This document shows positions 49,476 through 59,846 of a stretch of 64,000 bases of DNA, in pieces. This stretch comes from Nitratireductor pacificus pht-3B. GTDB taxonomy: Bacteria > Pseudomonadota > Alphaproteobacteria > Rhizobiales > Rhizobiaceae. The number at the start of each line of letters is the position of its first letter. Position 1 is the stretch's first letter. The DNA lies in contig NZ_AMRM01000003.1 in NCBI RefSeq assembly GCF_000300335.1, positions 62,001-126,000 of the forward strand. Reading direction: 5' to 3'. The position numbers and the translations under genes are program-made. The notes beneath the pieces are model-generated. The model saw only the letters and a program-made list of their open reading frames with translations, did no database searches and was not told the DNA's origin.

Positions 49476-50981
49476 GACTTCCAGGACGAGGTTCAGCCCC
49501 GTCACCTTCGCGAGATGCGCCATGCGGCCGGTCGGGCGCTCGCCCATCAGGGCCGCGTGCGTCGCCGGGACGACCAGCGCGATCGCGCCGTCCTCGCGCT
49601 TCTTCCATTTCAGTTGCGGGATGATGCCCGGCATCGACGCCGTCAGCAGGTAGACAACGCGCAGGATACCACCCAGCAGGCGCGCCCGCTCCAGATAGCG
49701 GGGCGTCGCCAGCTCGCGCATCTGCGGCGACAGCGCGTCGTTGAACAGGCCCTCGTGGCGAAACAAATTGGCCAGCGCGATGAAGGCGCGGCCGGGATGG
49801 TCGATGCCGATGAACGACCCGTGCGCGATGATGTTCAGCGACTGGGTGCCGCGGTATTCGGGATGGGCGCGCCAGCCAATGTCCGCCAGAAGGCAGGCGG
49901 CGCGCCGGTAGCGCGCCTCGTCCTCCGTCTCCTCGATGCCGAGCGCCTCGAACGCCGAACCGCTCCAGTCGGCGAGCTCACGGGCGTGCGTGACCGAGCG
50001 CGAGCGCAGGATGGCCAGTTCCTCCGCCGCCGAGATCAGCGGATCGCTGGCGCGCTCCTCCTCCGACAGGAGCGAATAGAGATAGCCTTCGCGAACGCCG
50101 AGCGCGGAAAAGATGATGCGCGAGGGCTGCGCGGAGCGAATGATCTCCTGCAGGACCGCCGCGCCATAGGGCAGCAGCGCCCGGCGGTTCTTCGAGATGC
50201 GCTCGATGCTTGGCATCTTGTCGACGCCCGCCGCGACCCGCTTGAGGAAATCGGCTGACTGCTCGATGCCGAGCTCGTAATGGTGCATCACCTCGAGCGG
50301 GTATCCCGTCTCCAGCATGTGCAGGCGGGCGAGGTTACGCCACGTGCCGCCGACGCAATAGAAAGGCCGCCCTGCCCCTTCCTTCAGCCAGTCGGCACGC
50401 GCCAGCTCCCTTCGGGCGATGCGGGTGCCCTTGGCGACCGAGTTGCCGGCCATTTCGCGCAGCCGCAGGCCGCCGAGTGGCAGGGTGATGCCGTCGCCCA
50501 TCGACTGGCCCTCGACGGCAACGAGTTCGAGGCTGCCGCCGCCAAGGTCGCCGACGATGCCATCGGGCCGGTGAAAGCCGGACATCACGCCATAGGCGGA
50601 GTATTTTGCCTCCTGGCGGCCTGAAAGCACATGGATCTCGGTGCCGAGAATGTCCTCGGCGCGGTGAATGAAATCCGGACCGTTGCGCGCCTCGCGCGCC
50701 GCGGCCGTCGCCAGCACATGCAACGCCTGGGCGCCGGCCTGCTCCGACAGGGCGCGGAAGCGGCGGAACTCTGCCACCGCGCGGGTCACGCCCTCGGGGT
50801 CCAGCTCCCCGGTCGTGACGATGCCCTTGCCGAGGCCGGCAAGCATCTTTTCGTTGAACAGCATGGTTGGCGACCGGGCCACACCCTCGTAGATCACGAG
50901 GCGTATGGAGTTGGACCCGATATCGATCACCGAGACGGGGCGGCGGTCCTGAAGACGGCCCTGAGATGCAGCTATGCCCAA
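49464..50981 (-). CDS. ppx: Exopolyphosphatase
   Basis: About 505 residues of the Ppx/GppA ASKHA-fold family. The N-terminal phosphate-binding motif is VSVIDIGSNSIRLVIYEG; the second is DGIVGDLGGGSLELVAVE; a C-terminal HD-like helical region (about 330-480) contains RRAACLLADIGWRAHPEYRG. It hydrolyses polyphosphate end groups and possibly pppGpp. It is directly downstream of ppk and appears to overlap its 3' end. TTG at 50981 is a plausible start; the frame is open to 51068, so the start is uncertain. Confidence 0.93.
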   Translation of the reverse strand: MGIAASQGRLQDRRPVSVIDIGSNSIRLVIYEGVARSPTMLFNEKMLAGLGKGIVTTGELDPEGVTRAVAEFRRFRALSEQAGAQALHVLATAAAREARNGPDFIHRAEDILGTEIHVLSGRQEAKYSAYGVMSGFHRPDGIVGDLGGGSLELVAVEGQSMGDGITLPLGGLRLREMAGNSVAKGTRIARRELARADWLKEGAGRPFYCVGGTWRNLARLHMLETGYPLEVMHHYELGIEQSADFLKRVAAGVDKMPSIERISKNRRALLPYGAAVLQEIIRSAQPSRIIFSALGVREGYLYSLLSEEERASDPLISAAEELAILRSRSVTHARELADWSGSAFEALGIEETEDEARYRRAACLLADIGWRAHPEYRGTQSLNIIAHGSFIGIDHPGRAFIALANLFRHEGLFNDALSPQMRELATPRYLERARLLGGILRVVYLLTASMPGIIPQLKWKKREDGAIALVVPATHAALMGERPTGRMAHLAKVTGLNLVLEVAGE

Positions 50982-50994
50982 ACGACGGTGCTCG

Positions 50995-53226
50995 TCAGTC
51001 CGCCGCGGACTGGACCTGAGCATCCAGCTTCTTGCGCTTCTTGAATGCGGCGATCCGCTTCGGAGCATGGGATTTCAGGGCATTGCCGCGACCGGATAGG
51101 CTCGGATTGGTCATAAAATATTCCTGAGCGTTGAACGGTTCCTCTCCCTCGTCGGGCATCATGCGCCGCGAGGTGCCATCCGGCAATACTTCAAAGCTTT
51201 GCTGGTTGTCCATGATGTTTCCGAGCATGATCTGCCCGAGAACCTGCTCATGCACCGTCGGGTTGGTGATCGGCACCATGGTCTCGACGCGCCGGTCGAG
51301 ATTGCGCGGCATGATGTCCGCCGACGAGATGTAGACGATGGCTTCGTCCGAAGGCAGGCCATGGCCGTTGCCGAAGCAGTAGATGCGGCTGTGCTCCAGG
51401 AAGCGGCCGACGATCGACTTGACGCGGATGCGCTCAGAAAGGCCGGGCACCTGCGGACGCAGGCAGCAGATGCCGCGCACGACGAGGTCGATCTCGACGC
51501 CCGCCTGCGCCGCCTCATAAAGCGCGTCGATCACCAGCGGATCGACGAGCGAGTTCATCTTCATCCAGATCTGGGCCGGACGCCCGGCGCGCGCATGGTC
51601 GATCTCCGCGCGGATGTGGTCGAGCAGGCGGTTGCGCAGCGAGAAGGGCGAAATCGCCAGCCGCATCTCGCCATCCGGCTCGGCATAGCCGGTGATGAAG
51701 TTGAAGACCTGCGCCATATCGCGGGCAATCTCGGGATTGCAGGTGAAGTAGGACAGGTCGGTGTAGATGCGCGCGGTGATCGGGTGATAATTGCCCGTTC
51801 CCAGATGGCAATAATTGCGCAGCCGGCCTTCCTCACGGCGCACGACGAGCGACATCTTGGCATGCGTCTTCAGTTCGATGAAGCCGAACACCACCTGCAC
51901 GCCCGCCCGCTCCAGGTCGCGCGCCCAGCGGATGTTGGCCTCCTCGTCGAAACGCGCCTTCAGCTCGACCAGCGCCGTCACCGACTTGCCGGCTTCGGAG
52001 GCCTCGATCAGCGCCCGCACGATCGGGCTGTCGTTGGAGGTGCGATAGAGCGTCTGCTTGATCGCCACCACTTCCGGGTCCTGCGAGGCCTGGCGCAGGA
52101 ACTGCACCACCACATCAAAGGATTCGTAGGGATGGTGGACGATGATGTCCTTCTCGCGAATGGCGGCGAAGCAGTCGCCATTGTGTTCGCGGATGCGCTC
52201 GGGGAAGCGCGGGTTGTAGGGTGCGAAAAGCAAGTCTTCGCGCGGCAGCTTCACCATCTCGGAGATCTGGTTGATGGCGAGCGGCCGGGCAAGCACGGTG
52301 ACGCGCGCCTCCACGACGCCCAGCTCGCCGGCGACGAAATCGCGTAGTCCTTCGGGAATCTCGTCGTCGAACTCGATGCGGATCACCGAGCCGCGGCGGC
52401 GGCGCTTCAGCGCCGTCTCGAACAGCCGCACCAGATCCTCGGCCTCTTCCTCCACCTCGATATCGCTGTCGCGGATGATGCGGAACGTGCCGGAGCCGAT
52501 CACCTGGTAGCGGGGGAAAAGCTTGCCGATGAACTGCCTGACCACGTCCTCCAGCGCGATGAAGCGGACGGCGGGGCCGCGCTCCGGCAGCTGGATGAAC
52601 CGTTTCAGCGCCACCGGCAGGCGTAACAGCGCCGTCATGGTCTCGAGCTCGCCCTCATGCTGCAGTTCCAGCGCCATCGAGAAGCCGAGATTGGGAATGA
52701 AGGGGAACGGGTGCGCCGGGTCGATCGAGAGCGGCGTCAGGACGGGGAAGATCGTCTCCATGAAATGGTCTTCCAGCCATTTCATGTCGGCCTGGTTCAG
52801 CGCTGCGGGACGAACCAGCTCGATCCCCTGCTCGCTCAGCAGGCCAAGCAGCGCCGTCAGGCTCGCATGCTGGTCGACCTGCAGCCGGCCGACCTCGCGC
52901 AGGATCTGCTCGAGCTGTTCCTCGGGCGTGCGCCCGTCGGCGCTGCGTGTGGCGATATGCTCGCGCACCTGACCGGCCAGTCCCGCCACGCGGACCATGA
53001 AAAACTCATCGAGATTGTCGGCCGAGATCGACAGGAAGCGCAGCCGCTCGAGAAGCGGATGGTTCGGGTTGTGCGCCTCGTCGAGAACGCGCCGGTTGAA
53101 CTGCAGCCATGAAAACTCGCGATTGACGAAGCGGTCCGGGCTTGCCCCGGCGATCTCGCCCTCCGGTCCGGTATCCACCGAAAATTCTGTCTGGACCGGC
53201 TTCAATTCGTTCATGGTCTCGCTCAT
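50995..53226 (-). CDS. ppk: Polyphosphate kinase 1
   Basis: 743 residues; makes polyphosphate from ATP reversibly. All four domains are recognisable: N-terminal [20 protein letters not shown], the head [20 protein letters not shown], and the two phospholipase-D-like catalytic domains with the phosphorylated His in [19 protein letters not shown] and [19 protein letters not shown] with [13 protein letters not shown]. Starts at ATG 53226 (or 53214). Paired with ppx immediately downstream, so synthesis and breakdown share a transcript. Confidence 0.97.
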   Translation of the reverse strand: MSETMNELKPVQTEFSVDTGPEGEIAGASPDRFVNREFSWLQFNRRVLDEAHNPNHPLLERLRFLSISADNLDEFFMVRVAGLAGQVREHIATRSADGRTPEEQLEQILREVGRLQVDQHASLTALLGLLSEQGIELVRPAALNQADMKWLEDHFMETIFPVLTPLSIDPAHPFPFIPNLGFSMALELQHEGELETMTALLRLPVALKRFIQLPERGPAVRFIALEDVVRQFIGKLFPRYQVIGSGTFRIIRDSDIEVEEEAEDLVRLFETALKRRRRGSVIRIEFDDEIPEGLRDFVAGELGVVEARVTVLARPLAINQISEMVKLPREDLLFAPYNPRFPERIREHNGDCFAAIREKDIIVHHPYESFDVVVQFLRQASQDPEVVAIKQTLYRTSNDSPIVRALIEASEAGKSVTALVELKARFDEEANIRWARDLERAGVQVVFGFIELKTHAKMSLVVRREEGRLRNYCHLGTGNYHPITARIYTDLSYFTCNPEIARDMAQVFNFITGYAEPDGEMRLAISPFSLRNRLLDHIRAEIDHARAGRPAQIWMKMNSLVDPLVIDALYEAAQAGVEIDLVVRGICCLRPQVPGLSERIRVKSIVGRFLEHSRIYCFGNGHGLPSDEAIVYISSADIMPRNLDRRVETMVPITNPTVHEQVLGQIMLGNIMDNQQSFEVLPDGTSRRMMPDEGEEPFNAQEYFMTNPSLSGRGNALKSHAPKRIAAFKKRKKLDAQVQSAAD

Positions 53227-53370
53227 GCCCCTTTTCCGTGCTCTGGCTATGGCGGTCGGCCTGCCATCCTATCTGGTGACACGGTTTTGCGACAGTTTCA
53301 TATCACAGGCTTGCAAAGATGCGGTTTATGCTACAAACGCAGGCAACTTCCAACGTCAAAGCGGGAGACG

Positions 53371-53616
53371 ATGATGGCAGGATCGGCCATTCCCCATTTC
53401 CAGAACACGGACGGTCACAGGGCCATTGAGATCGGCGTCAAGGAGTTCATGTGCGTCGGCGCCAACCCGCCGAACGACCATCCCCACGTGTTCATCGACA
53501 TGGGCGACGAGAATGAACGCGTCTGCCCCTATTGCTCGACGCTCTACCGCCACAATCCGGCGCTGAATGCCACCGCCACGAAGCCCGAGGGCTGCCTGTT
53601 CGAGGAAGCGGCCTAG
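53371..53616 (+). CDS. Zinc-finger protein, zf-CHCC family (NDUFS6-like)
   Basis: 81 residues. The four zinc ligands form a C-H-C-C pattern: C in KEFMCVGANPPNDHPHVF, H in that segment, and the pair in RVCPYCSTLYRH. This family includes mitochondrial complex I subunit NDUFS6 and its alphaproteobacterial counterparts. ATGs at 53371 and 53374 follow GGGAGA. Divergent from ppk and 8 bp before the FAD monooxygenase. Confidence 0.88.
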   Translation: MMAGSAIPHFQNTDGHRAIEIGVKEFMCVGANPPNDHPHVFIDMGDENERVCPYCSTLYRHNPALNATATKPEGCLFEEAA

Positions 53617-53624
53617 GCAAATCC

Positions 53625-54833
53625 GTGAAGGAACCACCAGCGGTCCTTATCGCCGGTGCCGGCATCGCCGGCCTGACGATGGCATTGGCATTGGCCAGAC
53701 ACGGGTTTGGCAGCCGTGTCTACGAGCGCGAGCCCCTGCTGCGCGAGGTCGGCGCGGGGCTGCAGCTCTCGCCCAACGCGACGCGTATCCTCGACCGGCT
53801 CGGCGTGCTGGCCGCGCTGGCGCCACGCGCCGTCCAGCCGGGCGCCATCGAGCTCAGGAAAGCCGCAACGCTCGAACGACTGGCCCGGGTGCCGCTCGGC
53901 GCGGAGGCGGAGCAGCGCTGGGGCGCTCCCTATCTGGTCGCCCACCGGGCCGACCTGCAGGCGGCATTGCTCGCCTGCGCGCGGCGCGAGCGCGCCATCG
54001 AGCTCGTCACCGGAGCCACCGTCGAGGACGCCGAGATCGCTGGGATCGGCGTCAGGGCACGCATCCGGCGTGGCTGGATCACCGAACATGCAGAGGCGCC
54101 GCTGCTGATCGCCGCCGACGGCGTTTGGTCGGGTCTGCGGCAGGCGGTGAGCGCCAAGGCCGGAAACCGCTTCACGGGCTATCTCGCCTGGCGCGCCACG
54201 CTGCCGCGCGACAAGGCGGCCGGCGTGCTTGCCACCCATGACAGCGTGACGGCCTTCATGCATCCGCGCTTCCATCTCGTCGCCTATCCGGTTTCCGGCG
54301 GGCGCGACGTCAACCTCGTGGCCTTCACCAGCGGGGACGCACTGCGCCAGGAGTGGGCGCAGGAAATGAGCGACGCCCCCCTACGGGCGGCAATGGCTGA
54401 TGCCGACCCAGCGCTGCGGCAGTCGGTCAAGGCCGTGTCCGCATGGACCGTCTGGCCGATCCATGCCGCCCACACGGGTACGCCCTGGACAGGCGCGGGC
54501 CGGCTGGCGCTGATCGGCGATGCCGCGCATGCCATGCCGCCTTTCGCGGCCCAGGGGGCGGCCATGGCCATCGAGGACGCGGCAGCGCTCGCCACGCTGC
54601 TCGCCCGGCACCGCGACACGCCGCCCGTGGCGTTGTCAGCCTATCAGCGGATCAGGAAGCCGCGCATGGCGCGGGTGGCGCGGCGCGGCCAGTTCAACCG
54701 CTTCGTCTGGCACGCTGCCGGTCCCGTCGCGCTGGCGCGCGACCTGGTGCTGAGGCGGCGCGAGGAAACCGCCCTGATGGCGGATTTCGACTGGCTGTAC
54801 GGGTTCGACGCGGAGGCGGAGATCGACGGCTAA
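53625..54833 (+). CDS. FAD-dependent monooxygenase (UbiH/salicylate-hydroxylase type)
   Basis: 402 residues. FAD-binding Rossmann motif at the N-terminus (VLIAGAGIAGLTMALALARH), DG motif LLIAADGVWSGLRQAV and GD motif RLALIGDAAHAMPPFAAQGA with EDAAALATLL. This is the class-A flavin monooxygenase signature shared by ubiquinone hydroxylases and aromatic hydroxylases. GTG start at 53625, 8 nt after the zf-CHCC stop. The substrate is unknown; no aromatic-degradation genes adjoin. Confidence 0.9.
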   Translation: MKEPPAVLIAGAGIAGLTMALALARHGFGSRVYEREPLLREVGAGLQLSPNATRILDRLGVLAALAPRAVQPGAIELRKAATLERLARVPLGAEAEQRWGAPYLVAHRADLQAALLACARRERAIELVTGATVEDAEIAGIGVRARIRRGWITEHAEAPLLIAADGVWSGLRQAVSAKAGNRFTGYLAWRATLPRDKAAGVLATHDSVTAFMHPRFHLVAYPVSGGRDVNLVAFTSGDALRQEWAQEMSDAPLRAAMADADPALRQSVKAVSAWTVWPIHAAHTGTPWTGAGRLALIGDAAHAMPPFAAQGAAMAIEDAAALATLLARHRDTPPVALSAYQRIRKPRMARVARRGQFNRFVWHAAGPVALARDLVLRRREETALMADFDWLYGFDAEAEIDG

Positions 54834-54924
54834 GGGGCGGATGCAAAGAAACGCCAGCGCACCGGGATCGTCTGTTCCTGCCTGGTCCGCGGCTCGCAGG
54901 CCAAGAGTGATGAACTGAGGAGAT

Positions 54925-54956
54925 AAAAATGCCAGTCGCGTGCGAGCGACCGGCAT
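54925..54956 (-). terminator. Intrinsic terminator of the aap operon
   Basis: Read on the minus strand, ATGCCGGTCGC / GCGACTGGCAT (11-bp stem with one G-T pair, 6-nt loop) is followed by TTTTTAT. It lies about 160 bp after the aapP stop, beyond a dispersed repeat. Confidence 0.75.
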
Positions 54957-55013
54957 CACTCTCCGTGCCATCCTTCGAACCGGGCGCCCGCGACAAAGAC
55001 GCCCCCGCTCTGC

Positions 55014-55075
55014 TAGAGCATTTTGCAGTCAGGTGGATTCACCTGACGTCCGCATAAATGCGGAAAAACAAGAAG
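55014..55075. repeat. Dispersed palindromic element downstream of aapP
   Basis: Two adjacent hairpins: GTCAGGTGGATTCACCTGAC (55028-55047) and TCCGCATAAATGCGGA (55049-55064), preceded by AGAGCATTTTG and followed by AAAACAAG. From memory this is a frequent intergenic repeat in Hyphomicrobiales. It lies within the 281-bp gap between the monooxygenase and aapP. Confidence 0.6.
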
Positions 55076-55114
55076 ATAGTCCCGTTCGGTGTTTCTGTGA
55101 AACGTTGAACGGGT

Positions 55115-55918
<804 letters not shown>

Positions 55919-55942
55919 TTGGTTCCCCTTGGGCCGTGCGGC

Positions 55943-57100
55943 CTAGCGTTTATGACCGGTGTCGAGCCGGCGTTCCATGAAGATCGAGTAGCGGGACATG
56001 CCGAAGCAGAACAGCCAGAAGACGAAGCCGGCGAAAACAAGGCCGGTGATCGGTGTCTGGGGAGATGCCCAGTTGGCATCCGAGAAGTTCTGGCGGACGG
56101 CGCCGAGCAGATCGAACATGCCGATGATGTAGACCAGGCTCGTGTCCTTGAACAGGCCTATGAACGTGTTCACGATGCCCGGAATGACCAGCTTGATGGC
56201 CTGCGGAAGAATGATCAGATTGGTCTTCTTCCAGTAGCTCAGGCCGAGCGCGTCGGCGCCCTCGTACTGCCCCTTCGGGATCGCCTGCAAACCGCCGCGG
56301 ATGACCTCCGCCATGTAGGCCGAGGCGAACAGGGCGACGCCGATCAGCGCACGCAGCAGCTTGTCGAAACTAGTCCCGGGTGGCAGGAACAGCGGCAGCA
56401 TCACGCTCGCCATGAACAGGATGGTGATCAGCGGCACGCCGCGTATGGTTTCGATGAAAACCACGCAGACCAGCTTGACGACCGGCATGTGCGAGCGCCG
56501 GCCGAGGGCCAGCAGGATGCCGAGCGGCAGCGAGACGCTGATGCCGACATAGGCAAGCACCAGCGTGACCATCAACCCGCCCCAAAGCGGCGTCGCCACC
56601 GGCTTAAGGCCGAAAGCGCCGCCCGACAGGAGGAAGAAGCCGACGATCGGGAAGACGCCGAACAGCAGCAAGGCATTCAGCCCCTTGCGCGGCACGCTCG
56701 GGATGAGCAGCGGAACGAGGAGAACGACGAAGAGGAAGCCCGTCAGATAGACGCGCCAGCGTTCCTCGTCGGGATAGCGGCCGAACATGAACTGCTGGAA
56801 TTTGGCATCGACGAAAGCCCAGCAGGCGCCCGACCAGCCGTCCGGCTGGATGCCGCCCTGGGCGAGCGTCGCGCAGACGGTGCGGTCGCTGCCCGTCCAC
56901 TGGGCGCTGATGAAGGCCCACTGCACCAGCGGCGGCACGATCATCACCACCAGGGCGATGCCGATGATCGTGAAGACCGTGTCGGTGGCATTGGCGAACA
57001 GGTTCCTGCGCAGCCATGACAGGAGGCCGTGATCCGACACGGGCGGCGCCTGGTCGGCGACCATTTCGGTCCGGACGAATGAGCGGTCGTGTTCCTGCAT
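55943..57100 (-). CDS. aapM: General L-amino acid ABC transporter permease AapM
   Basis: About 385 residues, longer than most His/Glu permeases but normal for AapM. It has several N-terminal helices, then the BPD_transp_1 permease domain with the EAA loop [21 protein letters not shown] (about residues 275-295). ATG at 57100 follows GGAGCGCTAGG; an in-frame ATG at 57130 is less likely. Overlap-free, 1 bp from aapQ. Confidence 0.94.
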   Translation of the reverse strand: MQEHDRSFVRTEMVADQAPPVSDHGLLSWLRRNLFANATDTVFTIIGIALVVMIVPPLVQWAFISAQWTGSDRTVCATLAQGGIQPDGWSGACWAFVDAKFQQFMFGRYPDEERWRVYLTGFLFVVLLVPLLIPSVPRKGLNALLLFGVFPIVGFFLLSGGAFGLKPVATPLWGGLMVTLVLAYVGISVSLPLGILLALGRRSHMPVVKLVCVVFIETIRGVPLITILFMASVMLPLFLPPGTSFDKLLRALIGVALFASAYMAEVIRGGLQAIPKGQYEGADALGLSYWKKTNLIILPQAIKLVIPGIVNTFIGLFKDTSLVYIIGMFDLLGAVRQNFSDANWASPQTPITGLVFAGFVFWLFCFGMSRYSIFMERRLDTGHKR

Positions 57101-57101
57101 C

Positions 57102-58292
57102 CTAGCGCTCCACCAGCGCCTTGCGCGCATTGTACCAGTTCATCAGCGCTGCCGTCGCGAGAGAGAGGCCGAGATAGACGATCAGCCAGATGGCGACGAC
57201 CTCGATCGCCTGGCCCGTCTGGTTCAGCGTCGTGCCGCCGGTCGCGACCAGGTCCGGATAGCCGATGGCCACCGCGAGGGACGAGTTCTTGGTCAGGTTG
57301 AGATACTGGCTGGTCAGCGGCGGGATGATGATGCGCAGGGCCTGCGGCACCACCACCAGGCGCAGGGTCGGCCGGTTGCGCAGACCCAGCGCGTGGGACG
57401 CCTCGCTCTGGCCGCGATTGACCCCGAGCACGCCGGCGCGAACGATTTCTGCGATGAAGGCGGCCGTGTAGAACGACAGGGCCAGATAGAGCGAGAGGAA
57501 TTCCGGCCTGACCTGGACGCCGCCGCGCAGATTGAAGGTCGACAGCGCCGGGAACTCGAAGCTCAACGGGAAGCCGGTGACGGCGAAGGCGAGGAGCGGC
57601 AGGCCGATCAGCAGTCCGAGCGATATCCATAAGACCGGTAACTGATCGCCCGTGGCCGCCTGCCGTCTGGCCGCCCAGCGGCGGACGAACCAGATGAACA
57701 CCAGCGACAGTCCGAAGGCCAGCGCGATCAGCCCGGCCCCCTCGCCCCACAGGAATTTCGGAAAGTAGAAGCCGCGGCTGTTGAGATAGGAGCCGAAAGG
57801 CAGCTCGATCGAATCGCGCGGCAGCGGCAGGACGGACAGGACGCCGAAATACCAGAAGAAGATCACCAGCAGCGGCGGAATGTTGCGGAACACCTCGACA
57901 TAGACGAGGCAGATGCGGCTGATCAGCCAGTTCTTCGATAAGCGGCCGATGCCGATGATGAAGCCGACGATCGTCGCCGTGATAATGCCCAGAATGGCGA
58001 CGCGCAGTGTGTTCAGGAAGCCCACATACAGCGCCCGGCCATAGGTCGAATCGGAGCTGTAAGCGACGAGGCTGTCGCCGATGTCGAAACCGGCGCGCCC
58101 CTGCAGAAAGCCGAAGCCCGAGGCGATGTTCGCACGCTGGAGATTGGCGGTGGTGTTGCCGATGATCCAGTACACAAAGGCGAACAGGCCGACGAAAACA
58201 AGGACTTGGTAGGCGATTCCTCGCACACGCGGATCATAGAGCAGCGGCACGCGAGGCGCCCCACCCTCCGCAATGGTTTGCTCGGTGGCCAT
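57102..58292 (-). CDS. aapQ: General L-amino acid ABC transporter permease AapQ
   Basis: About 396 residues. The long periplasmic loop near the start ([20 protein letters not shown]) and the permease domain with [20 protein letters not shown] (EAA loop) match AapQ/BztB-type permeases. ATG at 58292 has GAGGAAAGCC just upstream; the frame is open to 58358. Forms a heterodimeric channel with AapM. Separated from aapJ by 173 bp containing a strong hairpin. Confidence 0.94.
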   Translation of the reverse strand: MATEQTIAEGGAPRVPLLYDPRVRGIAYQVLVFVGLFAFVYWIIGNTTANLQRANIASGFGFLQGRAGFDIGDSLVAYSSDSTYGRALYVGFLNTLRVAILGIITATIVGFIIGIGRLSKNWLISRICLVYVEVFRNIPPLLVIFFWYFGVLSVLPLPRDSIELPFGSYLNSRGFYFPKFLWGEGAGLIALAFGLSLVFIWFVRRWAARRQAATGDQLPVLWISLGLLIGLPLLAFAVTGFPLSFEFPALSTFNLRGGVQVRPEFLSLYLALSFYTAAFIAEIVRAGVLGVNRGQSEASHALGLRNRPTLRLVVVPQALRIIIPPLTSQYLNLTKNSSLAVAIGYPDLVATGGTTLNQTGQAIEVVAIWLIVYLGLSLATAALMNWYNARKALVER

Positions 58293-58428
58293 GGCTTTCC
58301 TCACCAGGGATGGCAAAGGGCGGCGTTGCCGCCATTCGCGCATCGTATTGACGGTCATGGACGGCGGCCAGCACGCTCCCGTGCACTCGCGCGGTCAGGC
58401 GCGAGCCGCCGTATGGATCCAGCTTGGC

Positions 58429-58457
58429 GATCCGGAACCCGTGACGGGTTCCGGATC
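58429..58457 (-). promoter_or_regulatory. Stem-loop between aapJ and aapQ
   Basis: Perfect 13-bp stem GATCCGGAACCCG/CGGGTTCCGGATC with a 3-nt loop, 8 bp after the aapJ stop, with no T-run. Such hairpins commonly stabilise or partly terminate the binding-protein mRNA, giving excess AapJ over the permeases. Confidence 0.6.
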
Positions 58458-58465
58458 GTTGTCCC

Positions 58466-59494
58466 TTAGCGGATCGGCATGCCGTACTGCAGGCCGCCCT
58501 TGGTCCACAGAGCATTGATGCCGCGCGAGATCTTCAGCGGGCTTTCGGCGCCGACATTGCGCTCGAAAATCTCACCATAGTTGCCGACATGCTTGATGAC
58601 GCGGACGGCCCAGTCATTGGTCAGGCCCAGATCGGTACCGAGCTTGGTGCCTTCCTCGGTGCCGAGAAGACGCCTGATCTCGGGATTGTCCGACTTCAGG
58701 CTCTCTTCCAGATTGGCCTGGCTGACGCCGAGTTCTTCGGCATTCAGCAGCGCATAGTAGACCCACTTCGCGATATCGAGCCACTGGTCGTCGCCATGGC
58801 GGACAACCGGACCCAGCGGCTCCTTGGAGATGATCTCCGGCAGGACGATGTGATCGTCCGGCGCCGAGAGCGTCAGGCGGATCGCGTAAAGGCCGGACTG
58901 GTCGGTCGTGTAGACGTCGCAGCGCCCCTGGTCGTAGGCCGTGTTGACCTCTTCGAGCTTCTCGAAGACGACCGGGTTGTACTCCATGTTGTTGGCCTTG
59001 AAGTAGTCGGCCAGGTTCAGCTCGGTCGTGGTGCCGGACTGCACGCAGACGGCGGCGCCGGAGAGCTGCAGCGCCGAGTTGATGCCCTGCAGCTTCTTCG
59101 AGTTGATCATGAAGCCCTGGCCGTCATAGTAGGTGACGCCGGCGAAGTTCAGGCCGAGCGCCGTGTCGCGGCTGATGGTCCAGGTGGTGTTGCGCGACAG
59201 GATGTCGACTTCGCCCGACTGGAGGGCCGTGAAACGCTCCTTGGCCGAAAGCGGCGAGAACTGGACGGCCTTCGGATCGTCGAAGACGGCCGCGGCGACC
59301 GCGCGGCAGAAATCCACGTCGAGGCCGGTATACTCGCCCTTGTCATCCGGTGCGCTGAAACCGGCAAGGCCGGTGCTGACGCCGCATTGCACATGGCCCT
59401 TCGCCTTCACGTCGTCCAGAGTGGCGGCGGACGCCGAGCCGGCAGCCACTGCAAACACTGCGGAGCCGAGCAACGCTTTGAAAACTGTCTTCAT
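58466..59494 (-). CDS. aapJ: General L-amino acid-binding periplasmic protein AapJ
   Basis: 342 residues. The signal peptide (MKTVFKALLGSAVFAVAAGS, cleaved near ASAA) precedes a SBP_bac_3 domain: VQCGVSTGLAGFSAPDDKGE, YTGLDVDFCRAVAAAVFDD, FTALQSGEVDILSRNTTWT. The last two segments are typical of the AapJ/BztA group, which bind Glu, Asp, Gln and other L-amino acids. First gene of aapJQMP; divergent from metC across a 352-bp region. Confidence 0.96.
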   Translation of the reverse strand: MKTVFKALLGSAVFAVAAGSASAATLDDVKAKGHVQCGVSTGLAGFSAPDDKGEYTGLDVDFCRAVAAAVFDDPKAVQFSPLSAKERFTALQSGEVDILSRNTTWTISRDTALGLNFAGVTYYDGQGFMINSKKLQGINSALQLSGAAVCVQSGTTTELNLADYFKANNMEYNPVVFEKLEEVNTAYDQGRCDVYTTDQSGLYAIRLTLSAPDDHIVLPEIISKEPLGPVVRHGDDQWLDIAKWVYYALLNAEELGVSQANLEESLKSDNPEIRRLLGTEEGTKLGTDLGLTNDWAVRVIKHVGNYGEIFERNVGAESPLKISRGINALWTKGGLQYGMPIR

Positions 59495-59846
59495 AGTTAC
59501 GAACCCTTTGTTATCTGGTCTTCGGGCTTATCCCCTGATGGTCGTCGTGCGGAAGCAGGCGAATGACCCAAGCCGGACGCTCCGGGCGGAGCGCTGGTCC
59601 CTAAGGCAAGCGGCCACGCGCTTCCTCTCCCACGCACTGGCTGCATCGAAGGCCATATTTGGCTTTGGGTCAAGAGCCAATGAAGCTTGATCCAGGCGCC
59701 GTCCTGCCGATGTCCGCCGGTTGACGCGCCGGTGACAATGCCGTTCCATCCGCCCGGATCACCCTCCGCGCTTCGCGGTCCGCGTGGCGCCTTCGCGCGG
59801 CCCGGAGCGCGAGGCGCATCTCACGCACAAGGTTCACAGAGGTTCG
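59495..59846. other. 352-bp divergent intergenic region aapJ/metC
   Basis: No convincing reading frame or RNA gene seen. It should hold promoters for both genes and is where nitrogen or amino-acid control of aapJ would be expected, but I could not identify operators by eye. A Shine-Dalgarno AGAGG precedes metC. Confidence 0.5.

Noticed and set aside
54929-55057. 42-codon frame with a good Shine-Dalgarno (GAGGAG) starting inside the aap terminator
   Set aside because: Its first codons coincide with the terminator hairpin and its end lies in the dispersed repeat, so the frame is likely fortuitous.
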